From JAFGCL01 sp964492335 (GTDB lineage Bacteria > Chloroflexota > Dehalococcoidia > UBA2247 > RBG-13-53-26), in NCBI GenBank assembly GCA_964492335.1, contig CAZBJX010000015.1, forward strand, positions 1-51,577: a stretch of DNA of 51,577 nt, written 5' to 3'. Shown here piece by piece: positions 1-7,349 of the stretch. The position numbers and the translations under genes are program-made. Below the pieces are notes generated by a model that saw only the letters and a program-made list of their open reading frames with translations, was not told the DNA's origin and did no database searches. Positions within the stretch are counted from its first letter, which is position 1; each line of letters begins with the position of its first letter.

Positions 1-55
1 AGGCCGGTCCCGCGCCCTCCCCCCCACCCCGCCCGGAGAAGTTGCGGAATTTCTG
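1..55. repeat. 55-bp interspersed repeat, copy 1 (upstream of atpE promoter)
   Basis: These 55 bases recur without a mismatch at 18095-18149. The element has a C-rich half followed by an imperfect inverted repeat (AGAAGT...AATTTCT, about 37-54). It ends 17 nt before the -35 box of the atpE promoter. The second copy ends 17 nt before the -35 box of the bL25 promoter. The window edge may cut this copy, so the true repeat could be longer. The fixed distance suggests an activator site or upstream promoter element; that role is inferred. Confidence 0.85.
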
Positions 56-72
56 ACACACTGCCGATACCC

Positions 73-101
73 TTGACAATCCCGACGCACTTGTGTTATA
101 C
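73..101 (+). promoter_or_regulatory. strong sigma70-type promoter of atpE
   Basis: TTGACA at 73-78 is a perfect -35 box, followed after 17 nt by TTATAC at 96-101. Transcription is predicted to begin near 108, giving a leader of about 284 nt before atpE. Confidence 0.8.
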
Positions 102-391
102 GGTTACCTACACTATTTCGGTACTATCGCACATATCCTATGGTTCGCGATGGTCCGGCAAGACGGCTTCTGGGACCATTGGCGTTAAGTAATCGGGCCG
201 AGGGGGGTAGTGGACAACAGGTTCAGTTCGGCCGCGATTCCAGTGCAGACCATCCGTTCCCTGGCGGCGTATCGGACAGCGTTGGGCACTTCCTGTCGGC
301 ACGACAGCAGCATGGCTGCGGGCGGCTTCCTGGGTTTGCAGGCGCGGTCAAGGCGCGGTTACGGATACCCGGTTCAGAAAGGAGAGTCGAG
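102..391 (+). other. long 5' leader of atpE, no recognised gene
   Basis: About 290 nt lie between the promoter and the atpE start. An ATG at 140 is in frame with atpE with no stop between, but it has no ribosome binding site and its conceptual extension is arginine- and glycine-rich and unlike any c subunit. I recognise no riboswitch, RNA gene or conserved ORF here. A leader this long may carry post-transcriptional control, but no specific structure stands out. Confidence 0.4.
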
Positions 392-628
392 ATGGAACCT
401 GCAATAGTGAAATGGCTGGCTGCAGCGGTGGTGGGTGGGTTCGGCTTCATGGGACCGGCGCTCGCGCTCGGGCTCATAGGCCATTCTGCAATGCAAAGCC
501 TGGGGCGCAACCCGGAATCCAGGAATGCGATCATGACCAACATGATCCTGGTGGCCGCCCTCACTGAAGCCGTCGGCATCTATGCCCTGGTGTCGGTCAT
601 TCTGATCGTTCTGGTGGCGAAGAACTAG
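392..628 (+). CDS. atpE: F-type ATP synthase subunit c
   Basis: Membrane rotor-ring subunit of the F1Fo ATP synthase, 78 aa and of normal family length. Two hydrophobic helices (about residues 8-32 and 50-75) flank the polar loop, which carries the conserved Arg-Asn-Pro (39-41). The ion-carrying carboxylate is Glu59 in helix 2, in the context LTEAVGIY. The Ser/Thr that follow this Glu in sodium-binding rings are replaced by Ala and Val, and no Gln is seen at the helix-1 sodium position, so proton coupling is inferred. The start is ATG 392 with AAAGGAGAG just upstream, although the frame is open back to 140. Oddly, no other ATP synthase subunit lies downstream; two small membrane proteins follow instead. 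The operon partners a and b are absent from the window. Confidence 0.9.
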   Translation: MEPAIVKWLAAAVVGGFGFMGPALALGLIGHSAMQSLGRNPESRNAIMTNMILVAALTEAVGIYALVSVILIVLVAKN

Positions 629-654
629 AACGCGAGGTTCGGTAAGGAGGAATC

Positions 655-792
655 ATGGGAGACTCTGGTTCCCAGGGGATGCCCTTCATGGTCGTCCTGG
701 TGGTCTTGCTGTCTGGAATCGTGTTCATGACGGTGTTACTGGTGACTGTGCTGGTGATCGCCAGCCAGATCCAGCTGGCCGGGACCGCCTGA
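655..792 (+). CDS. 45-aa single-pass membrane protein
   Basis: Small ORF of 45 codons beginning with ATG 655 behind an excellent ribosome binding site (AAGGAGG, 644-650), 26 nt after atpE. It has a short polar N-terminus (about 8 residues), then one long Val/Leu-rich transmembrane helix (about residues 9-35) and a short tail. It is probably co-transcribed with atpE. I recognise no family. It is far too short for Fo subunit b and lacks that subunit's long charged helix. A role near the c-ring is suggested only by position. Confidence 0.6.
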   Translation: MGDSGSQGMPFMVVLVVLLSGIVFMTVLLVTVLVIASQIQLAGTA

Positions 793-830
793 GTGCGCGC
801 GGGTCAGTGCACACATCCTGGCAGCACAGC

Positions 831-889
831 TTGACAACGACAGCATTCAGCGAATACTCGACAGGCCGGGGGGTGGGGTCCTCCCCCGG
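831..889 (+). promoter_or_regulatory. promoter and leader hairpin before the 911 gene
   Basis: TTGACA (831-836) is followed 16 nt later by AATACT (853-858). The predicted leader contains a hairpin with the 7-bp stem CCGGGGG/CCCCCGG (866-872 with 883-889), just before a purine-rich stretch preceding the start codon. The hairpin could mask or expose the ribosome binding site; this is inferred. Confidence 0.5.
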
Positions 890-910
890 TTTCAAGGGGC
901 ACCACGTGTA

Positions 911-1306
911 ATGGAGTGGCCAGCATTTGTAGCGATAGTCACCGCCATCGTCGGCTCCTACTTCACCGTGGGCCTCATGGTCATCGCCTTCCAGGTGAGG
1001 CAGTTTGAGCAGCGCCTCCGGCGCCTGGAGGGCTATCCGCAGCAGATACGGGCCAACATCGGGCCCAGGTCGGACCAGATCATTCACGACGTACAGGACT
1101 GCATCCGCATCCAGGGCTGGGTGAGAAGGCGGGACATCAGGGCCTTGCGGGCCGCCATCCAGGAGATCCAGTTCGCCATGGCCGGCTTCCGCGAGACCGA
1201 CGAGTGGGAGCAGAAGGGGTACGACAAGCTCCACCCCAGCCTGGAGCTCCTGCAGCTGGGGATCCGCGGCAAAGCCAAGGATCGCGAGACCGGCTACGAC
1301 GGCTAA
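911..1306 (+). CDS. hypothetical membrane-anchored protein (131 aa)
   Basis: One N-terminal transmembrane helix (about residues 6-28) is followed by a charged, mainly helical cytoplasmic region rich in Arg, Glu and Gln. The general plan, one helix plus an amphipathic charged tail, resembles Fo subunit b, but there is no convincing sequence match and I do not assign that function. The gene follows the c subunit and the 45-aa membrane protein and has its own predicted promoter at 831-858. The ribosome binding site is weak (AAGGGG, 12-17 nt upstream). Confidence 0.6.
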   Translation: MEWPAFVAIVTAIVGSYFTVGLMVIAFQVRQFEQRLRRLEGYPQQIRANIGPRSDQIIHDVQDCIRIQGWVRRRDIRALRAAIQEIQFAMAGFRETDEWEQKGYDKLHPSLELLQLGIRGKAKDRETGYDG

Positions 1307-1325
1307 GTTGCAGCCGCCGGGCCCC

Positions 1326-1416
1326 GAGCCTCGCCCCCGGGCACCCGGCGTGCTCTCCCTCTCCGCCCACGCCCTGACGTGCCACTGAGCCTCGCCCCCG
1401 GGCGCCCGGCGTGCTC
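1326..1416. repeat. 30-bp direct repeat pair, 61-bp period
   Basis: 1326-1355 and 1387-1416 are identical except at one base. The offset is exactly 61 bp. The pair lies immediately upstream of the lysS promoter. A different 28-bp pair with the same 61-bp offset lies after serS (4323-4411). Confidence 0.85.
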
Positions 1417-1420
1417 AGCC

Positions 1421-1450
1421 TTGGCAGACACCTCTCGGGTCACCTATAAT
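1421..1450 (+). promoter_or_regulatory. lysS promoter
   Basis: TTGGCA (1421-1426), 18-nt spacer, perfect TATAAT (1445-1450). Transcription should start near 1457, which rules out the upstream in-frame ATG at 1379 as the lysS start. A 13-bp direct repeat (TTCGTCAGTCCGA at 1455-1467 and 1500-1512) sits in the leader. Confidence 0.75.
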
Positions 1451-1534
1451 AGCGTTCGTCAGTCCGACCGGGGCCAGGCCCGGCAACGGCTGTCACGCAT
1501 TCGTCAGTCCGAGGATCCCGGAAGAGGCGGCCGA

Positions 1535-3010
1535 TTGGGAAAGAGACTGGAGATCATAACCCGGCAGCGCCTGGATAAGGTGCGCAGGCTCCGCGAGCGG
1601 GGCATCGATCCCTACCCCAATACCTACCGCCGCACCCATACCGCCCGGGAGGCCAGGGACCTCTTCGAGAGCGGCGGCCAGACGGTGGGCCCGGTCTCCG
1701 TGGCCGGGCGCATCACCGCCTTGCGGCACATGGGCAAGGCCAGCTTCCTCGATCTGCGCGACGGCTCCGGCCGGATACAGGCGTACTTCAACAAGGTCCA
1801 GCTGGGACCGGAGAGGCACGAACTGGTCAGGGAGCTTGACCTCGGCGACATCCTGGGCGTGAAGGGAATCCTGTTCAGGACGAAGACCGGGGAAGTGACG
1901 GTGGACGTGTCGGAGTTCACCATGCTGGCCAAGTCACTGGAGCCCCTGCCGGAGAAGTGGCACGGGCTGGTGGACGTGGAGAAGCGCTACCGCCAGCGGT
2001 ACCTCGACCTCATATCCAACCAGGCGGCCAGGGACACCTTCCTGGCGCGCAGCCGCACCATATCGGCCATACGGCGCTTCCTCGACGGGCGGGGCTTCAT
2101 CGAAGTGGAGACGCCGGTGCTGCAGCAGGTCGCGGGCGGCGCCCGGGCCAGGCCCTTCGTCACCCACCACCAGGCCCTCGACGAGGACTTCTACCTGCGC
2201 ATCGCCACCGAACTCTACCTCAAGAGGCTCATCGTCGGCGGCTTCGACAAGGTCTACGAGATCGGCCGCATCTTCCGCAACGAGGGCATATCCACCAGGC
2301 ACAACCCGGAGTTCACCACGCTGGAGTGCTACGAGGCCTACGCCGACTACAACGACGTCATGTCCATGCTGGAGCAGATGGTCTCGGAGACCGCCCTGTC
2401 GGTGCTGGGGACCACGAAGGTCACCTACGGGGACCTGGCCCTGGATTTCACCCCCCCCTGGAGGCGGCTCACCCTGCGGGACGCCGTGCTGGAGACGTGC
2501 GGCATCGACTTCGAGGCGCAGCTCCAGGCGGGGCCGGACGCCCTGCGCAGCGCCATGCAGGGCAAAGGCCTGCAGCTGGACGAGACGATGAGCCCCGCCT
2601 ACCTCATCGACAAGCTGGTGTCGACCTATGTCGAGCCCACCCTGGTCCAGCCCACCTTCCTGATCGACTACCCCGTAGAGACGACGCCGCTGGCCAAGAC
2701 CAAGAGCAACAACAAGGCCATCGTCGAGCGCTTCGAGGCCTTCGCCGTGGGCATGGAGTTCGCCAACGCCTTTACCGAGCTCAACGACCCCGAGGAGCAG
2801 GCCGCCCGCTTCAACATCCAGGAGGAGTGGCGCAAGCAGTTCGGCGACGAAGAGGCCGAGCTGTACCAGGAGGACTTCATCCAGGCCATGGAGTATGGCA
2901 TGCCCCCCACCGGTGGCCTGGGGGTGGGCATCGACCGCCTGGTTATGCTGTTGACCAACCAGCAGTCCATCCGCGAGGTGATCCTCTTTCCGCAGCTGAA
3001 GACGGCCTGA
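1535..3010 (+). CDS. lysS: lysyl-tRNA synthetase, class II
   Basis: Charges tRNA-Lys with lysine in the cytoplasm. The N-terminal OB-fold anticodon-binding domain occupies about residues 50-150. The class II catalytic core shows motif 1 (around 185, FIEVETP), motif 2 (around 246, FRNEGISTRHNPEFTTLE) and motif 3 (around 458, GVGIDRLVML). I chose the TTG start at 1535 because it follows GGAAGAGG by a normal distance, lies downstream of the promoter, and gives 491 aa, the usual size. An in-frame ATG at 1379 precedes the promoter. serS follows after 23 nt, so the two synthetase genes are probably one operon. Confidence 0.95.
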   Translation: MGKRLEIITRQRLDKVRRLRERGIDPYPNTYRRTHTAREARDLFESGGQTVGPVSVAGRITALRHMGKASFLDLRDGSGRIQAYFNKVQLGPERHELVRELDLGDILGVKGILFRTKTGEVTVDVSEFTMLAKSLEPLPEKWHGLVDVEKRYRQRYLDLISNQAARDTFLARSRTISAIRRFLDGRGFIEVETPVLQQVAGGARARPFVTHHQALDEDFYLRIATELYLKRLIVGGFDKVYEIGRIFRNEGISTRHNPEFTTLECYEAYADYNDVMSMLEQMVSETALSVLGTTKVTYGDLALDFTPPWRRLTLRDAVLETCGIDFEAQLQAGPDALRSAMQGKGLQLDETMSPAYLIDKLVSTYVEPTLVQPTFLIDYPVETTPLAKTKSNNKAIVERFEAFAVGMEFANAFTELNDPEEQAARFNIQEEWRKQFGDEEAELYQEDFIQAMEYGMPPTGGLGVGIDRLVMLLTNQQSIREVILFPQLKTA

Positions 3011-3033
3011 TTCCGAAGAGGCAGGAGTAAGAC

Positions 3034-4338
3034 ATGCTGAGCATCCAGTTCATCCGGCAGAACCCGGAGATCGTGCGTGAGGCGTTGGCCAGGCGCCAGG
3101 ACTCCACCTCCCTGGACGATGTCCTGGCCCTGGATGAGCAGCGCCGCAAGCTGATCGCGGAAGGGGAGACGCTCCGGGCCCACCACAAGAAGGAGAGCAA
3201 GAAGTTCGGGGCGCGGAAGGCGGAGGCCTCTGTGGAGGGCGCGCCGGAGGCCGGCGCGGGGGACGGGGCCGCGCAGGAGCTGGTCCGGGTCCGGGAGAGG
3301 GTCAAGGCCATCGAGGCGGAATCCGACGCCATAGAGGAGAAGCTGAGGGACATCCTCCTGCGCATCCCCAACATACCCGACCCCGGCGTCCCCGTCGGCC
3401 AGCCCCCGGAGGACAACGTGATGGCCCGGAGCTGGGGAGAGCCCCGCCGCTTCGACTTCGCGCCACAGGCCCACTGGGACCTGGGCGAGTCCCTGGACAT
3501 CATCGACTTCGCCCGGGGCACCAAGCTCTCCGGCTCCCGGTTCTACCTCCTCAAGGGGGCGGGGGCGCAACTGCAGCGGGCCCTGATCGCCTTCATGCTG
3601 CACTGCCACATCAAGGACCACGGCTACACCGAGATCTATCCCCCCTACATGGTGAAACAGGAGTGCCTGGTGGGCTCCTCCAACCTGCCCAAGTTCGCCA
3701 ACAACCTCTACCACGACGCCGAGGAGGACTTCTGGTTCGTGCCCACGGCCGAGGTGCCCCTGACCAACCTCCACCGCGACGAGATACTGGAGGCCGCCTC
3801 CCTGCCGCGCTGCTACGTGGCCTACACCGCCTGCTTCCGCCGCGAGAAGATGGCCGCGGGCAAGGACACCCGCGGCATCAAGCGGGGCCACCAGTTCGAC
3901 AAGGTGGAGATGTACAAGTACACCACCCCGGAGACATCCGACGCCGAGCTGGAGAAGATGGTGGCGGACGCAGAGGACGTGCTGCGCCGCCTGGGCCTGG
4001 CCTACCGGGTGCTCCAGCTGTGCACCGGGGACCTGGGCTTCGCCTCCGCCAAGACCTACGACCTGGAGGTGTGGGCCCCCGGGTGCGGGGAGTGGCTGGA
4101 GGTCTCCAGCTGCAGCAACTGCACCGATTTCCAGGCGCGGAGGGCCAATCTGAAGTACCGACCCGGGCCGGGGGCCAGGCCGCAGCTGGTCCACACCCTG
4201 AACGGCTCCGGGCTGGCCCTGCCCCGGGTCATGATCGCCGTCCTGGAGAACTGCCAGCAGGCGGACGGCAGCGTGGTGGTGCCGGAGGCGCTACTGCCCT
4301 TCACCGACGGGCTCCGCGTGGTCCGCAGGCCTGCATAG
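3034..4338 (+). CDS. serS: seryl-tRNA synthetase
   Basis: Charges tRNA-Ser (and tRNA-Sec where present). Residues 1-110 form the typical antiparallel coiled-coil arm, here with an Ala/Gly/Glu-rich stretch near its tip (about 60-80). The class II core has motif 2 around residue 267 (CFRREKMAAGKDTRGI) and motif 3 around 388 (NGSGLALPRVMIAVLEN). At 434 aa it is of standard length. The ATG start follows GGCAGGAG. It lies 23 nt after lysS. The last codons and stop are part of a 28-bp sequence duplicated 61 bp downstream. Confidence 0.95.
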   Translation: MLSIQFIRQNPEIVREALARRQDSTSLDDVLALDEQRRKLIAEGETLRAHHKKESKKFGARKAEASVEGAPEAGAGDGAAQELVRVRERVKAIEAESDAIEEKLRDILLRIPNIPDPGVPVGQPPEDNVMARSWGEPRRFDFAPQAHWDLGESLDIIDFARGTKLSGSRFYLLKGAGAQLQRALIAFMLHCHIKDHGYTEIYPPYMVKQECLVGSSNLPKFANNLYHDAEEDFWFVPTAEVPLTNLHRDEILEAASLPRCYVAYTACFRREKMAAGKDTRGIKRGHQFDKVEMYKYTTPETSDAELEKMVADAEDVLRRLGLAYRVLQLCTGDLGFASAKTYDLEVWAPGCGEWLEVSSCSNCTDFQARRANLKYRPGPGARPQLVHTLNGSGLALPRVMIAVLENCQQADGSVVVPEALLPFTDGLRVVRRPA

Positions 4339-4411
4339 CCCGGAGAGCGCGTCCTCGTCCTTGATCTCCCCGCCCGTGATAACCCGCAGGCCAGCATAGC
4401 CCGGAGAGCGC
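4323..4411. repeat. 28-bp direct repeat pair spanning the serS stop, 61-bp period
   Basis: 4323-4350 covers the last codons, TAG stop and first bases after serS. 4384-4411 repeats it with a single mismatch, so a second copy of the terminal Arg-Pro-Ala-stop sequence lies in the intergenic space. The 61-bp offset equals that of the unrelated pair upstream of lysS. Confidence 0.85.
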
Positions 4412-4438
4412 CCTGCGCCTGCGGCGCGGGCGCGGCGG

Positions 4439-5113
4439 CTACCGGTCCGCCGGCCCCGGCAGGTCCCTGGCCGCCTTCATGATGCGGGCCAGTTCCACGG
4501 TCCGCTTCGCCAGGGCCCGGGCAGACGACATGGCCATTCCGTCCCGCAGCACCCCCAGCTTGTCATCGGGCGCAAACCGGCCGCTGCCGCCATCGCTGGA
4601 CACGCCCACCGCCCCGAACTGGCACCCGCCCTCCCCGGGGCTGGCCACCACCATGCCCCACATGAGGTATGCGGTGACCACGCTGAGCAAGGTAGTCTCC
4701 GGCCCGGCGTGGCGCATCCAGGAGACCGTCATGGCCGCCCCCACCTTGTTGCGCAGCACCCCGCGATAGTGCCGGCCCAGGACCAGCGCCCGGAACCGGT
4801 CCATGAAGACAGCCGAGTACCCCGAAAGGCGCCCGGTGTAGGCCGGGGTGGCGATGACCAGCGCGTCGGCCTCGACGATCCGGGGGTAGAGATCCAGCAT
4901 GTCGTCCTTGATGCTGCAGAAGGCGCCCGCCTCCTGTCTGGAGGTGCACCAGTTGCAGTGGCGGCAGTCCGCGATCCGCTTCTCTATCAGCCGGACGAGC
5001 TCGACACTGACATCGCCCCGGCCCCGGGCCTCCTGGAGAGCCTCCGACAGGAAGGCCTCGGTGTTGCCTCCCCTGACCGGGCTGCCGCAGATGCCCAGTA
5101 TCCTGACCGGCAT
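4439..5113 (-). CDS. iron-sulfur flavoprotein / NADPH-dependent FMN reductase family
   Basis: Flavodoxin-fold redox protein of 224 aa. The N-terminal FMN-binding motif GSPVRGGNTE is at residues 10-19. A compact cysteine cluster (C50, C53, C56, C66) matches the arrangement used for the [4Fe-4S] cluster in methanogen-type iron-sulfur flavoproteins. It probably shuttles electrons between ferredoxin or NAD(P)H and an unknown acceptor. The start at 5113 (ATG) was chosen because the GSP motif then falls at the usual position; the longer frame adds an Arg/Pro/His-rich tail overlapping the phosphorylase gene. It is the last gene of the minus-strand glucan operon, 11 nt after the phosphorylase stop. 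Its link to sugar metabolism is not evident. Confidence 0.85.
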   Translation of the reverse strand: MPVRILGICGSPVRGGNTEAFLSEALQEARGRGDVSVELVRLIEKRIADCRHCNWCTSRQEAGAFCSIKDDMLDLYPRIVEADALVIATPAYTGRLSGYSAVFMDRFRALVLGRHYRGVLRNKVGAAMTVSWMRHAGPETTLLSVVTAYLMWGMVVASPGEGGCQFGAVGVSSDGGSGRFAPDDKLGVLRDGMAMSSARALAKRTVELARIMKAARDLPGPADR

Positions 5114-5124
5114 CCGCCCTCCGG

Positions 5125-7257
5125 TCACCACCGGGCCCTGCAGACCGGGCCCAGGCTGCACTCGATGTACTCCTTCATCATGCGGCGGGCGCTGAAGCGG
5201 GGGGCCAGGGTCTTGATGGACTCCTTCACCATGCGCATCCACCCGTGGGGCACCCCCTTCCGATCCCTCATGTAGAACAGGGAGATGACGTCCCTCCCCA
5301 GCTCCCGGTAGACGGCTTCCGCATCCATCCAGTCCTCTTCCTCGTTGGTCGGCGGCTTCATCACTTCCCCGATGGCCCAGCCATTGGCCCCGTTGTAGGC
5401 TTCATCCCACCACCCGTCCCGGACGCTCATGTGGATGACCCCGTTGAGCACCGCCTTCATGCCGCTGGTGCCGCAGGCCTCGTTCAGCCGCCGCGGCGTG
5501 TTCAGCCAGACGTCCACGCCCTGAGTCAGGTAGCGGGCCATGTGCATGTCGTAGTCCTCTATGAAGGCGATGCGGCCCATGAAGTCGCGGTCCAGCGCCT
5601 GGCTGAAGACCCGGCTGACCAGCTCCTTCGAGGCGAAATCGGCCGGGTGGGACTTGCCGGCGAACACTATCTGGATCGGCCGGAAGGGGTCCCTGACCAG
5701 CTTCTTCAGGCGCTCGATGTCCCGGAAGACGAGGGTAGGCCGCTTGTACTCGGCGAACCGGCGCACGAACCCGATGGTCAGCACATCCGGGTGCAGCAGG
5801 GCGCCGATGCCCACCAGCTGGTGCGGCTCGACGTCCTTCCCGGCCCAGGCCCTCTGGGCCAGCTCGCCCACCCCGCCGATCAGCTTGTGCTTCAGGACGC
5901 GCCGCGCGTTCCACAGCTCGTCGTCGGGGATGTCGTCTACCTTCTCCCAGAGGGCCGGATCATCGTGCCTCTCCAGCCAGTCCTCTCCCAGGTACCGGGC
6001 GTACACCTCCCGCATCTCGGAGGCCACCCAGCTGGGCGTGTGGATGCCGTTGGTGATGTGGGACACGGGAACATCGTCCACCTCCCTGTCGGGCCAGAGC
6101 ACCTGCCACATCCTCCGGGCCACCTCGCCGTGGACCCGGCTGACGCCGTAGCGCTGCTCCGACAGGCGCATGGCCAGCGCGCCCATGGTGAACAGGCCCA
6201 TGTCCTGGCCCCCCAGCAGGCCCAGGCCCAGGCACTCCTTCCGGTCCACCTGCAGAGACGTGCAGTAGTCGGCCAGGTACCGCTCCACCAGGTCCAAGGG
6301 GAAGATGTCCTGCCCGGCGGGCACCGGCGTGTGCGTGGTGAAGATGGTGCTCGACCTCACCTTGCGGACCGCTTCCGCGAACGTCAGGCCGGCCTGCACC
6401 TCCTCCCTCACCCGCTCCAGGGTCATGAAGGCGGTGTGCCCTTCGTTGGCGTGCCACACGGCCGGCCTGATGCCCAGCGCCCGCAGCACCCGCACCCCTC
6501 CCATGCCCAGCACTATCTCCTGCTGCAGGCGGCTCTCCTGGTCGGCTACGTACAGCCGGGCGGAGAGATGGCGGTGCCGCGGCGTGTTCTCGGGCTCGTT
6601 GGTGTCCAGGAGATAGACGTCCACGCCCCCCACCCTGACCCTCCACACCCCGACGTATACCGTCCGCTTGCCCAGAGGCACGCCCACCAGCATCTTCTGG
6701 CCGCCGGCAACCCGGACCGGCTCGATGGGCGCCTCATCGAAGTCCAGCTGACGGTACCGCTCTTCCTGGGTGCCCTCGGCCGTGATGTGCTGGCGGAAGT
6801 AGCCCTGCGGGTACATGAAACCCACCCCCACCATAGGGATCCCCAGGTCGCTGGCTTCCTTGCAGGTGTCGCCGGCCAGGATCCCCAGCCCGCCGGCGTA
6901 TATGGGCAGGGAGTTGTGGAAGGCAAACTCCATGGAGAAGTAGGCCACCGGGCCGTCCAGCATGCCCGGGTGGCGGTCGCCGAACCATGTCCGGCTGGAG
7001 CGCACCGCGGCATCGAACCTGGCCATCACCGAATCGTAGAGGGCCACGAAGGCCTGGTCGGCGGCCAGCTGCTGCAGGCGGTCCGGGGACACCTCCCGGA
7101 GCTGCCTGACCGGGTTGTGGTCCACGCGCCAGCGGACGTAGTCTACTTCGCGGAATATCTCGCGGGCATCGGGCTGCCAGGTCCACCACAGGTTGTGGGC
7201 CAGCTCGCCCAGCCTGTCTATCCGCTCAGGCATCTTCCATCTCAGGCGGTCAGCCAT
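5125..7257 (-). CDS. glgP: alpha-glucan phosphorylase (GT35)
   Basis: Releases glucose 1-phosphate from glycogen or maltodextrin by phosphorolysis. At 710 aa it belongs to the shorter bacterial/thermophile type. Near the N-terminus is the AHNLWWTWQPDA motif. The PLP-binding lysine is in EACGTSGMK near residue 600, followed by DGWWDEAYNGANGWAIG, the active-site region of this subfamily. The start ATG 7257 follows a GGAGGGAGG ribosome binding site. It lies between the GH57 gene and the flavoprotein gene on the same strand, consistent with one operon for storage-glucan turnover. Confidence 0.93.
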   Translation of the reverse strand: MADRLRWKMPERIDRLGELAHNLWWTWQPDAREIFREVDYVRWRVDHNPVRQLREVSPDRLQQLAADQAFVALYDSVMARFDAAVRSSRTWFGDRHPGMLDGPVAYFSMEFAFHNSLPIYAGGLGILAGDTCKEASDLGIPMVGVGFMYPQGYFRQHITAEGTQEERYRQLDFDEAPIEPVRVAGGQKMLVGVPLGKRTVYVGVWRVRVGGVDVYLLDTNEPENTPRHRHLSARLYVADQESRLQQEIVLGMGGVRVLRALGIRPAVWHANEGHTAFMTLERVREEVQAGLTFAEAVRKVRSSTIFTTHTPVPAGQDIFPLDLVERYLADYCTSLQVDRKECLGLGLLGGQDMGLFTMGALAMRLSEQRYGVSRVHGEVARRMWQVLWPDREVDDVPVSHITNGIHTPSWVASEMREVYARYLGEDWLERHDDPALWEKVDDIPDDELWNARRVLKHKLIGGVGELAQRAWAGKDVEPHQLVGIGALLHPDVLTIGFVRRFAEYKRPTLVFRDIERLKKLVRDPFRPIQIVFAGKSHPADFASKELVSRVFSQALDRDFMGRIAFIEDYDMHMARYLTQGVDVWLNTPRRLNEACGTSGMKAVLNGVIHMSVRDGWWDEAYNGANGWAIGEVMKPPTNEEEDWMDAEAVYRELGRDVISLFYMRDRKGVPHGWMRMVKESIKTLAPRFSARRMMKEYIECSLGPVCRARW

Positions 7258-7279
7258 GTCAGCTGCCTCCCTCCTTCAA

Positions 7280-7293
7280 CCCCGGCGCCGGGG
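7280..7293. other. perfect 14-bp GC palindrome between GH57 gene and glgP
   Basis: CCCCGGCGCCGGGG is its own reverse complement and lies in the 92-nt gap upstream of glgP on the minus strand. It could be an operator or an mRNA processing/attenuation hairpin. No T-tract follows. Confidence 0.4.
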
Positions 7294-7349
7294 CCTTGCG
7301 CCTCCCGGCGGGCCGCAGCCGGGGCCTCGCGCGACAGGTCAACGCTCCC

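Noticed and set aside
140..391. N-terminal extension of atpE from ATG 140
   Set aside because: No ribosome binding site, composition unlike any c subunit, and a perfect site precedes ATG 392.
911..1306. Assignment of the 131-aa protein as ATP synthase subunit b
   Set aside because: Only the overall plan (one helix plus charged tail) agrees; length, order and sequence do not support it.
1379..1534. Longer lysS from ATG 1379
   Set aside because: It begins upstream of the clear TTGGCA/TATAAT promoter and adds a non-conserved Pro/Arg-rich tail.
1326..4411. Possible CRISPR remnants (about 30-bp repeat plus about 31-bp spacer geometry)
   Set aside because: Each pair has only two copies, the two repeat sequences are unrelated, one overlaps a coding end, and no cas gene is in the window.
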